Source of the DNA: DTU018 sp029550685
GTDB lineage: Bacteria; Bacillota; Syntrophomonadia; Syntrophomonadales; Syntrophomonadaceae
Direction: 5' to 3'
DNA length: 17,788 nucleotides
Assembly: GCA_035412805.1 (NCBI GenBank)
Contig: DAONVO010000045.1
Span: forward strand, 1-17,788
A program made the position numbers and the translations under genes. Within the stretch, counting starts at the first letter, position 1; each line of letters begins with the position of its first letter. Under the pieces are notes generated by a model that did no database searches, was not told the DNA's origin, and saw only the letters and a list, made by a program, of their open reading frames with translations. This document shows positions 6,960 to 13,442 of this stretch, one piece after another.

Positions 6960-7017
6960 AAGCAGGGGAATTAGCTAGGCGAGGGGTCCCGGAACGAGCC
7001 GGCTAATACCCCTGCTT
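6960..7017. other. Strong intergenic stem-loop downstream of rsfS
   Basis: AAGCAGGGG (6960-6968) pairs with CCCCTGCTT (7009-7017). After one A-A mismatch, ATTAGC (6970-6975) pairs with GCTAAT (7002-7007). GGC (6978-6980) and GCC (6998-7000) can extend the stem towards a loop rich in G and C. No T-run follows on either strand, so it is not a classic intrinsic terminator. It lies between the convergent rsfS and ogt genes. It could be an RNA end-protecting structure, a small RNA or a degraded repeat. I do not recognise a family. Confidence 0.6.
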
Positions 7018-7062
7018 CCCGGCTAACAGTACTGCTAAGCCCTGGTTACGCAGATAGACCTA

Positions 7063-7094
7063 GAGATCGCTACGCGCTACGCGCTCGCGATGAT
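7063..7094 (-). repeat. Dispersed intergenic repeat, GCGAGCGCGTAGCGCG family
   Basis: The unit matches 5696-5726 in the same orientation: it begins GAGATCGC, has TACGCGC twice, then CTCGCGATGA. It shares the GATCGC...GCGATGA frame with the other units of this family. Confidence 0.65.
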
Positions 7095-7133
7095 AGTATA
7101 GCTGTCTTTTGCACTAACGCGAAGAGACAGTTT

Positions 7134-7697
7134 TCACAGCAATGTTTGATCAAGGGAGAGGCGCTTTGCCAAGGCTGGAATTTGGCCAGTCTGCTGCCAT
7201 TCCATGCGCAGCATGGCTGCTTTCAGATCCAGGCCTCCAGCAGCTGAAAAACCTCCCCAACCGCTGTTAGATACAACCCGGTGACAAGGAATGACCAAGC
7301 CCATAGGATTGTTTTTCATTACTTGGCCCACTGCCCGTGCGGCTCCAGGCTTACCCAACTGCCGGGCTACCTGACCATATGTCATAATCTCACCATAGGG
7401 AATGCTGTGAACCAGCAGCAAAACGTCACGGGCAAAGGCACTGTAATGGGATAGTTCCAGTTCCACGTCCCAATGATCTATTATTTTCCCGTTAAAATAA
7501 TCGCGGAATTTATTAACGATAGGCACCGAATAATCATCCCATGCAATTAACCGGGTATTATACCCGGTTTTCTTTATGTGATGATGAAAGGTATTTAGGG
7601 GGGAGGGGGTGGGCAAAACCGTTGCGAACAAGGTCTTTTTTTCACTACGAATAGCGGCCCATCCCCGGGGGGTGTAAAATATATACCAACACATCAT
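7134..7697 (-). CDS. ogt: Methylated-DNA--protein-cysteine methyltransferase (O6-alkylguanine repair)
   Basis: This suicide repair protein moves the alkyl group from O6-alkylguanine in DNA to its own cysteine. In the 187-residue product, the active site PCHRV at 137-141 gives Cys138. The helix-turn-helix region IPYGEIMTYGQVARQLG (99-115), Arg121 in ARAVG (the usual arginine finger) and the following MKNNPMGLVIPCHRVVSNSG context are all typical. The N-terminal half is the variable RNase H-like domain. Its ATG at 7697 lies 11 bases after the leuS stop, with GAGG in between, so it is probably co-transcribed with leuS. This is an odd functional pairing with no clear reason. A 9-bp palindrome lies inside its coding region (7549-7569). 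Confidence 0.93.
   Translation of the reverse strand: MMCWYIFYTPRGWAAIRSEKKTLFATVLPTPSPLNTFHHHIKKTGYNTRLIAWDDYSVPIVNKFRDYFNGKIIDHWDVELELSHYSAFARDVLLLVHSIPYGEIMTYGQVARQLGKPGAARAVGQVMKNNPMGLVIPCHRVVSNSGWGGFSAAGGLDLKAAMLRMEWQQTGQIPALAKRLSLDQTLL
7549..7576 (+). terminator. Possible plus-strand intrinsic terminator inside ogt (antisense)
   Basis: AACCGGGTA (7549-7557) and TACCCGGTT (7561-7569) form a perfect 9-bp stem with a TTA loop. On the plus strand TTTCTTT follows the pairing arm, as in an intrinsic terminator. It would stop transcripts running from rsfS into the opposite ogt gene. It may instead be a coincidence of coding sequence. Confidence 0.45.
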
Positions 7698-7708
7698 TGG
7701 TACCTCAA

Positions 7709-10189
7709 TTAAGGTTTTGCGACAACATTCACCAGTTTTCCTGGCACAACTATTATTTTCACTATATTCTGACCTTTTGTCAACTCCTTGATTTTAGGGT
7801 TATCCAGCGCTATAGCCCTCAAATCATCCTCTGAAGCCTGTGCCGGGACCATAATGCGATCTCTGACTTTTCCGCTGATCTGCAGGACAATTTCAATTTC
7901 ATCCTGAACCAGAGCTTCCGGGTCATAGGCAGGCCAGGACTGCAGGTGAATGCTGGTCTGGTAGCCCATTATGGACCAGAGTTCCTCGGTGATATGCGGT
8001 GAAAAAGGACACAGCAGTACCAGCAGGGTTTGAACAGCTTCCTTAAGCACGCACAGATCCTGCTCTTCCTGGTCGCGATAGGCATTTATGGCATTGGTCA
8101 GTTCCATTATGGCACTGATGGCCGTATTGAAGTTGAAGCGTGTCTCGATGTCATCGGTAACCTTCTTAATAGTAGCATGGGTCTTAAAACGCAGGGCTTT
8201 TGCGTCCGGATCCAGTTCCTTATACTCCGCCGGCAAATTAACACCCTGAAGGATCTCAATACTTTCTGTCACCAGACGCCAGACCCGGTTCAAGAAGCGA
8301 TAGGCTCCTTCCACACCCTGGTCGCTCCATTCCAGATCCTTTTCCGGCGGAGAAGCAAACAGGATGAACAGGCGGGCGGTGTCGGCACCGTAGGTATCAA
8401 TGATTTCTTCCGGACTGACCACATTGCCTTTGGATTTGGACATTTTAGAACCATCTTTCAAAACCATTCCTTGGGTGAGCAGATTGGTAAAGGGTTCTTC
8501 AACCTTGAGCATTTTAATGTCATACAGGAATTTGGTGAAAAAGCGTGCATACATCAGATGCAAAATAGCATGCTCGACCCCGCCGATATATTGATCAACC
8601 GGCATCCAGTAATCTACAGCTTCCCGGGTGAAAGGAAGTTCCGTCTCATGTGGACTGCAGTAGCGGTCAAAATACCAGGATGAACATACAAAAGTATCCA
8701 TGGTATCCGTTTCCCGGCGGGCTTCGGTTCCGCACAACGGGCAGGTAGTTTTATAGAATTCTTCTACATAGTTAAGCGGGGATTCCCCAGAAGGACGAAA
8801 TTCCACATCCAGAGGCAGCAATACGGGCAGGTCTTTTTCGGGTACCGGTACCGTGCCGCACTGGGGGCAGTATATTATAGGAATAGGAGCTCCCCAGTAA
8901 CGCTGCCGGGATATCAGCCAGTCCCGTAAACGGAAATTTATGGTTCCTTCACCAATACCGTGCTCTTGCATATAAGAGATTACCTGGGCTTTGCCTTCCT
9001 CCACGGAAAGACCGTTAAAAAAACCAGAGTTTACCATGCGGCCGTCGCCCGCATAAGCTTCGGTCAGCTGGCTGCCGTCCAGGGGAGTGTCCTCACCCTG
9101 GATAACCACCCGGATAGGAATATTGTACTTGCGGGCAAAATCAAAGTCCCGCTGGTCATGGGCCGGCACCGCCATAATGGCACCGGTGCCGTAATCCATC
9201 AGTACATAGTTGGCTACCCAGATGGGTACTTTTTCACCATTCATGGGATTGATGGCATAAGCTCCGGTGAACACCCCTTCTTTTTCGGTTTCGGCAGAGG
9301 TGCGGGTCATTTCATTTACGAGTTGTACACGGCTGACAAATTCTTTTACCGCTTTCTCTTCAGGTTTTCCAGACACCAGCTTTTCCACCAGGGGATGTTC
9401 CGGAGCCAATACCATATAAGTGACTCCAAAGACCGTGTCCGGACGGGTAGTAAACACAGTCAGCTTTTCATCCATACCTTCAATCTGCATGGAGAATTGA
9501 CATCCTTCACTGCGGCCGATCCAGTTCTTCTGCATAATTTTGACTTTATCAGGCCAACCGGGCAGCTTTTCCAGATCATCCAGCAGTCGCTGGGCATAAT
9601 CGGTAATTTTAAAAAACCACTGCTCCAGCTGTTTTTTCTCCACCATCGATTCGCAGCGTTCACAGGCACCTTCTACAACCTGTTCGTTGGCCAGAACTGT
9701 CTGGCAGGATGGACACCAGTTCACCGCGGCGCTTTTTTTGTAAGCCAGATCGTGTTCATAAAGTTTCAGGAACATCCACTGGGTGAATCTGTAGTAATCA
9801 GGGCTGCAGGTGGTTACCTCCCGATCCCAGTCATAGCTGGTCCCCATACTTTTCAGCTGAGCTCGCATATTATCTATGTTTGCATAGGTCCATTTAGCCG
9901 GATGGGCGCCATGCTTGATTGCCGCATTTTCCGCTGGTAGGCCAAAAGCATCCCAGCCCATGGGGTGCAGAACATTATAGCCATTCATAGTCTTGAACCT
10001 GGCTACTACATCACCGATAGCATAATTGCGCACATGCCCCATATGCAAATTTCCAGACGGGTAAGGAAACATTTCCAGAGCATAGTACTTGGGGCGGGAT
10101 GTATCTTCGGTCACTTTGTAAAAATGGTTTTCTTCCCAATAAGCCTGCCATTTAGCTTCGATAGACTTAAAGTCATATTTGTGTTCCAT
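7709..10189 (-). CDS. leuS: Leucyl-tRNA synthetase LeuS
   Basis: LeuS attaches leucine to tRNA-Leu and edits mischarged products. The 826-residue protein is full length for the bacterial class Ia enzyme. HMGH at 49-52 is the HIGH signature, KMSKS is at 582-586, and the CP1 editing domain covers about 225-420 with TTRPDT at 247-252 and AVPAHDQRD at 340-348. Zinc-type cysteines occur at 159/162/176/179 and 441/444/483/486. The ATG at 10189 follows AAGGAGGG (10196-10203) with 6-base spacing. Regulation is visible directly: a T-box leader with a CUC (Leu) specifier precedes it. It forms an operon with ogt downstream. Compared with the usual Firmicutes order, leuS is inverted relative to rsfS. Confidence 0.98.
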   Translation of the reverse strand: MEHKYDFKSIEAKWQAYWEENHFYKVTEDTSRPKYYALEMFPYPSGNLHMGHVRNYAIGDVVARFKTMNGYNVLHPMGWDAFGLPAENAAIKHGAHPAKWTYANIDNMRAQLKSMGTSYDWDREVTTCSPDYYRFTQWMFLKLYEHDLAYKKSAAVNWCPSCQTVLANEQVVEGACERCESMVEKKQLEQWFFKITDYAQRLLDDLEKLPGWPDKVKIMQKNWIGRSEGCQFSMQIEGMDEKLTVFTTRPDTVFGVTYMVLAPEHPLVEKLVSGKPEEKAVKEFVSRVQLVNEMTRTSAETEKEGVFTGAYAINPMNGEKVPIWVANYVLMDYGTGAIMAVPAHDQRDFDFARKYNIPIRVVIQGEDTPLDGSQLTEAYAGDGRMVNSGFFNGLSVEEGKAQVISYMQEHGIGEGTINFRLRDWLISRQRYWGAPIPIIYCPQCGTVPVPEKDLPVLLPLDVEFRPSGESPLNYVEEFYKTTCPLCGTEARRETDTMDTFVCSSWYFDRYCSPHETELPFTREAVDYWMPVDQYIGGVEHAILHLMYARFFTKFLYDIKMLKVEEPFTNLLTQGMVLKDGSKMSKSKGNVVSPEEIIDTYGADTARLFILFASPPEKDLEWSDQGVEGAYRFLNRVWRLVTESIEILQGVNLPAEYKELDPDAKALRFKTHATIKKVTDDIETRFNFNTAISAIMELTNAINAYRDQEEQDLCVLKEAVQTLLVLLCPFSPHITEELWSIMGYQTSIHLQSWPAYDPEALVQDEIEIVLQISGKVRDRIMVPAQASEDDLRAIALDNPKIKELTKGQNIVKIIVVPGKLVNVVAKP

Positions 10190-10231
10190 ATCCGTCCCTC
10201 CTTATAGGATTATTATTGACCCATAAATAGC

Positions 10232-10263
10232 AAAAACTCTCATCCTGGTTAGGGACGAGAGTT
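10232..10263 (-). terminator. T-box terminator hairpin upstream of leuS
   Basis: On the minus strand AACTCTCGTCC pairs with GGATGAGAGTT (11 bp, one G-U) and is followed by TTTTT. This is the intrinsic terminator that competes with the T-box antiterminator. It also sits downstream of the embedded tRNA-Ala, so it can close the tRNA transcript. Confidence 0.92.
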
Positions 10264-10302
10264 ATATTCCCGCGGTACCACCCTTATTGACAAATATAAT
10301 AA

Positions 10303-10378
10303 TGGTGGAGCTAGAGGGATTCGAACCCTCGACCTCTTGAATGCCATTCAAGCGCGCTCCCAACTGCGCCATAGCCCC
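10303..10378 (-). tRNA. tRNA-Ala (anticodon GGC), embedded in the leuS T-box leader
   Basis: A full 76-base cloverleaf folds on the minus strand. The acceptor GGGGCTA/TAGCTCC has a G3-U70 pair, the alanine identity element. The D stem is GCGC/GCGC, the anticodon arm is CTTGA-ATGGCAT-TCAAG (anticodon GGC at 10345-10343), and the T arm is GAGGG-TTCGAAT-CCCTC. The discriminator is A and CCA is encoded (10305-10303). It has no promoter of its own that I can see. It is transcribed from the T-box promoter and lies before the terminator, so it should be made whether or not leuS is read. RNase P cutting at G1 would separate Stem I from the antiterminator. Confidence 0.97.
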
Positions 10379-10550
10379 ACATTTGTCCACTTTATAGATT
10401 ATAACGGTATCTCCGTTACAGGCTTATCACCTGTAAAGCTTCCCGGCGAGTTCGACATCTGCTGTCGCCTTGCACCAACCGGCGACTCTCTGCTAGACAC
10501 CTGTCTACTACTCCGGTTCCTCGCCTTTGCATATAAAGTTGACATAGAGA

Positions 10551-10579
10551 ATTATAGGATAGTTAGCGGGAGAAGTCAA
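10551..10579 (-). promoter_or_regulatory. Sigma-A promoter for the T-box/tRNA-Ala/leuS transcript
   Basis: On the minus strand TTGACT (10579-10574), a 17-base spacer and a perfect TATAAT (10556-10551) form a near-consensus promoter. The predicted start is near 10544, just before Stem I of the T-box. Confidence 0.88.
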
Positions 10580-10580
10580 C

Positions 10581-10601
10581 AAAAAAAGCAACCAGGTTGC
10601 T
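10581..10601 (-). terminator. Intrinsic terminator of the two-component gene pair
   Basis: The minus strand reads AGCAAC-CTG-GTTGCT followed by seven T. The stem is short (6 bp) but has a full T-run. It lies 104 bases after the response-regulator stop and directly before the -35 of the leuS promoter, so it insulates the two units. Confidence 0.75.
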
Positions 10602-10704
10602 AGCCTGTTTACCCGGTGCAAGTAAGCAGGGCCGGATACGGTTAAGAATTCCTTTGTCATACCAGTATGGATTGTTGTGAGTGCTATTTGGTTAAAATGC
10701 GGGT

Positions 10705-12069
10705 TTACTGACTTATGTGATAAAGGTGGCGATAAATGGTTCGTACCGATACCCCTAGTATTTCAGCGGCTTTGGTTACTTTATTGTCGCAATCATTTAA
10801 TACCGACCTGATTATTTTGCGCTCTATGCGAGTGAGGGCATCTTTAAGGGTTTCATTGGGACGAAGAGTGCATTCCTCTAATTTTATTGGTTCTTCACAG
10901 AATACAAAATGATCGGGAGACATCCACCGTTCGTTGCCATTAAGGACTAGTGCCTGTTTTACCACGTTTTCTAATTCTCTTATATTGCCAGGCCAGTGAT
11001 AGCTTAACAGTTTGCGGGCCACCTCCGGGTTCAGCAGGGGTACATTCTCGGTATTGCAGTAGCGGCTGATGAAGTAATGGGTAAGGGGAATGATGTCCTC
11101 AGGCCTTTCCCTTAAAGGGGGAAGTTCCAGATTTATTACATTCAGCCTGTAGAATAGATCGGCTCTAAACTCCCCGCGTTCCACCATAGTTTTAAGGGGC
11201 TGATTGCTGGCAGCAACAATGCGGACATCCACTTGTATAGGCCGGTTTCCTCCCACCCGCTGAAACTCACCTTCCTGCAGGGCCAACAATAACTTTCCTT
11301 GAGCTGAAGGACTTAAAATGGAGAGTTCATCTAAAAATAGGGTGCCTTTGTCGGCCATTTCCAATTGGCCTTTTTTCTGCTGGGTGGCGCCGGTAAAAGC
11401 CCCTTTTTCATAACCAAATAATTCACTTTCGATTAAATGTTCAGGCAGGGCAGCACAATTCAACCAGACAAAGGGGGCGTTTTTGCGGTTGCTGTATTCG
11501 TGAATAGCCTTGGCCAGCAAACTTTTACCGGTTCCGGTTTCTCCATAGATCGTTATGGTGTAATCGCTTTTTGCTATTTTCTTCAACAAGGTCTCGATTT
11601 TCCGCATTTTGGGGTTATTACTACATAGTATGTTATTGGGGGGATTCCGTTTGATCAAAGCCCGCAGACTTCTATTTTCTTCAATCAGGTGCCATACTTT
11701 GAGTGCCCGGTCTACCGAAACACGTAAATCATCTATCTCAAAAGGTTTGGTAAGGTAGTCGAATGCTCCATGGCGCATGGCCTCCACCGCTGTTTTTATG
11801 GTAGCAAAAGCGGTTAGAAATATAATTATTGCATCGGGATCCTGAGCTCTTATCCGTTTTAACACCTCCATCCCATCCATTTTAGGCATGCGTATGTCCA
11901 TAATAGTAATGGCAACCCGGTGATTGGCAATATAATCCAGAGCTTTAGGCCCATTATCCACGGTTACTACATCCAGGTCTTCCGCGCGCAGCACCTTTTC
12001 CAGCAGCAGTCGAATATTTTCCTCATCATCTGCAACTAGTATCAGAGGTTTATCAGGCTGGTTAGCCAC
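10705..12069 (-). CDS. Sigma-54-dependent response regulator, NtrC/AtoC type
   Basis: The 454-residue DNA-binding activator has a receiver domain (residues 7-120, acidic D14/D15, phospho-acceptor Asp58, Lys108 in LTKPF), then an AAA+ domain with Walker A GETGTGKS (176-183), the sigma-54 contact loop GAFTGA (223-228) and Walker B GTLFLDE (242-248), then a Fis-type helix-turn-helix (about 410-450, VTKAAEILGVSVRTIYRHL). It should activate promoters read by sigma-54 RNA polymerase. The start is GTG at 12069, overlapping the kinase stop by 8 bases, so the two are translationally coupled partners. The nearby fatty-acid genes suggest an AtoSC-like role. I found no clear sigma-54 promoter (TGGCAC-N5-TTGC) in the window, so its targets may lie upstream of the right edge. 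Confidence 0.94.
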   Translation of the reverse strand: MANQPDKPLILVADDEENIRLLLEKVLRAEDLDVVTVDNGPKALDYIANHRVAITIMDIRMPKMDGMEVLKRIRAQDPDAIIIFLTAFATIKTAVEAMRHGAFDYLTKPFEIDDLRVSVDRALKVWHLIEENRSLRALIKRNPPNNILCSNNPKMRKIETLLKKIAKSDYTITIYGETGTGKSLLAKAIHEYSNRKNAPFVWLNCAALPEHLIESELFGYEKGAFTGATQQKKGQLEMADKGTLFLDELSILSPSAQGKLLLALQEGEFQRVGGNRPIQVDVRIVAASNQPLKTMVERGEFRADLFYRLNVINLELPPLRERPEDIIPLTHYFISRYCNTENVPLLNPEVARKLLSYHWPGNIRELENVVKQALVLNGNERWMSPDHFVFCEEPIKLEECTLRPNETLKDALTRIERKIIRSVLNDCDNKVTKAAEILGVSVRTIYRHLYHISQ

Positions 12070-13195
12070 CCTTTTCCCCCCTCTCCCTGATGGGTAGTCT
12101 TATGATAAAAGTTGCTCCTTGTCCCGGCTCGCTTTTTACTTCCACATATTCATAGTGCTGGCTGATAATACTGTGAACAAGGGCTAAACCAAGACCATTA
12201 CCCTCCAGTTTAGTGGTAAAGAATGGATCAAATATGCGTTCCAGCTTATCAGGTTCGATTCCGGAACCAGTATCAGTTACCCTAATCTGTNNNNNNNNNN
12301 GTACCCAGTCTCCTTGCCGGGAAGTATCCACATAAATATAACCGCTGTTATCCAGGGCCTGATAGGCATTATATAATAAATTCATCATTACCTGTTTGAG
12401 CCGCTCTGCTTCACCCCAAATCAAAGGCAGATCCGGTTCCAGATGCACTTGTACATAAGCCTGGGGCATATATTTTTCCATATTAAAAGCTTCCACGGAT
12501 TGCATTACCACATCATTAATCTGCAGGGCATAATAGGGAATCGAGTTAGGATTACGGGCTGTATTAAGCAATTCCTGGCTAAGCCGGCTCAAACGGTCTA
12601 CTTCTTTAATAATGATTTCCAGGTATTCTTGATTCACGTTATCCTGTTCAAGATTCTTTTGAATCACCCTGGCAAAACCTTTGATGGCACTGAGTGGATT
12701 TCTTAGTTCATGGGCAATGCCAACAGCCAGTTCTCCAATAGCGGTTAGTTTTTCCTGTCTTTGCACCAACCTTTGCATGCGGCGAGTCTCGGTTACATCC
12801 TCCAACAGCATTATTATCCCGATGTGGTTTCCTTTCTTGTCACGCAGAACTGAAACATGAGGATTCAGGAGCACTTTATTACCATTGCGCAAAGTAAAGC
12901 TCACATCCTGACCGCAAAAAGTCTTCCCAGTTTTTAATACATGATGGAATCTGCTTTGTATGCGGTTTTCTTCCTCGGGTGCCATTTTGTAATAGTATTT
13001 GGTGCCCAGTACTTGTTCTTTGCTTAAACCGAACATCATCTCAGCAGCCTTATTGAATCGATAAACATAGCCCTCTGCATCGGTTACTATGACTGCTGTA
13101 GCAATGCTATCCATCATCTGTTCATCATCTAGAGGAAATTGGACATTGCGTAACAGAACGTTGCTGTTATCGGCTGTCGTTATATGATCTCTCAT
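12062..13195 (-). CDS. PAS-domain sensor histidine kinase
   Basis: About 377 residues (373 if the N gap is false). An N-terminal PAS domain (about 25-135) is followed by a HisKA domain with phospho-accepting His162 in GIAHELRNPLSAIKG, then a HATPase domain with N box (QVMMNLLYNAYQAL, 268-281), G1 DTGSGI (308-313), F box FDPFFTTK (322-329) and G2 GNGLGLAL (332-339). No membrane segment is seen, so it is probably a cytosolic sensor of an internal signal, perhaps a metabolite or redox state bound by PAS (inference). The ATG at 13195 has AAGGGG 8 bases upstream. It overlaps the response-regulator start. A 10-base N run lies in the ATPase domain at 12291-12300. It sits directly after the enoyl-CoA hydratase gene in the same direction, which suggests control of that cluster. 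Confidence 0.92.
   Translation of the reverse strand: MRDHITTADNSNVLLRNVQFPLDDEQMMDSIATAVIVTDAEGYVYRFNKAAEMMFGLSKEQVLGTKYYYKMAPEEENRIQSRFHHVLKTGKTFCGQDVSFTLRNGNKVLLNPHVSVLRDKKGNHIGIIMLLEDVTETRRMQRLVQRQEKLTAIGELAVGIAHELRNPLSAIKGFARVIQKNLEQDNVNQEYLEIIIKEVDRLSRLSQELLNTARNPNSIPYYALQINDVVMQSVEAFNMEKYMPQAYVQVHLEPDLPLIWGEAERLKQVMMNLLYNAYQALDNSGYIYVDTSRQGDWVXXXXQIRVTDTGSGIEPDKLERIFDPFFTTKLEGNGLGLALVHSIISQHYEYVEVKSEPGQGATFIIRLPIRERGEKGG
12291..12300. other. Assembly gap (10 N) inside the histidine kinase gene
   Basis: Ten undetermined bases fall between the GDWV and QIRVTDTGSG coding segments. The frame is kept across the gap as written. The flanking bases read CTGT and GTAC on the plus strand. Joining them on the shared GT gives WVQIRVTDTGSGI, the usual spacing for this domain. 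Confidence 0.95.
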
Positions 13196-13442
13196 ACAAA
13201 AGTCCCCTTCGGTTCAATAGTCCACCGGCACGTGCCGAAATCTTACCATTATTCACTATGGTATTACCTTGTTAATACTTGTATATACAACCGCAGGGCA
13301 GTTTAGTATCATTAAGCAAAATCTGGTAACTGGATAAAGAGACCCTGGTGTTCTTCACCAATATGGTGAGGTCAGCAGGACAGGAGGCATTCCTTTTGGA
13401 TATGGAATGTTTCCTGCCTGCTGTGTTCCTGCCTTTAATACA
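13196..13442. other. Intergenic region between enoyl-CoA hydratase and kinase genes, with several palindromes
   Basis: No gene is seen. CGGCACGTGCCG (13226-13237) and TTGTATATACAA (13279-13290) are perfect 12-base palindromes. GGTG-TTCTT-CACC-AATAT-GGTG (near 13347-13368) can form two mutually exclusive hairpins that share the central CACC. A larger hairpin covers 13373-13423. No strong promoter is evident for the kinase. TTGTAT on the minus strand (13290-13285) with GTAATA 17 bases on is only a weak candidate. Confidence 0.55.
13373..13423 (-). other. Large stem-loop after the enoyl-CoA hydratase gene
   Basis: On the minus strand CAGCAGG, CAGGA and CATTCC pair in turn with CCTGCTG, TCCTG and GGAATG, with small bulges and a loop of about 10 bases. 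It begins 20 bases after the gene's stop. No T-run follows, so it is more likely an mRNA-stabilising or processing structure, or a leaky terminator, than a classic terminator. Confidence 0.6.

Larger units (their letters stand above)
10232..10544 (-). promoter_or_regulatory. T-box riboswitch leader of leuS (leucine specifier), interrupted by tRNA-Ala
   Basis: T-box leaders sense uncharged tRNA: Stem I reads the anticodon at a specifier codon, and the free 3' end stabilises an antiterminator. The conserved AGGGTGGTACCGCG is on the minus strand at 10284-10271, followed by the terminator. Stem I features are visible 5' of it: the AGTAGTA box (10512-10506), AGAGAG (10491-10486), a stem TCGCC/GGCGA around an apical loop with GGTTGGTG (10480-10473), and GAACTCG with candidate specifier CTC (10450-10448), which fits leucine. 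Two hairpins follow (10436-10416 and 10418-10402). Then GACAAATGT (10387-10379) pairs with ATATTTGTC (10297-10289), the Stem III position, but its loop is a whole tRNA gene. The register CTC is inferred from the neighbouring gene and the GAA context. Confidence 0.93.

Noticed and set aside
8960..9940. Long open frame (326 codons) on the plus strand, opposite leuS
   Set aside because: It is fully antisense to a certain leuS gene, has no ribosome binding site, and its composition mirrors leuS codons. It is a shadow frame.
13226..13237. CGGCACGTGCC as a possible sigma-54 -24 element
   Set aside because: The required -12 TTGC-type element is absent at the right spacing, and the site is better explained as a perfect palindrome.
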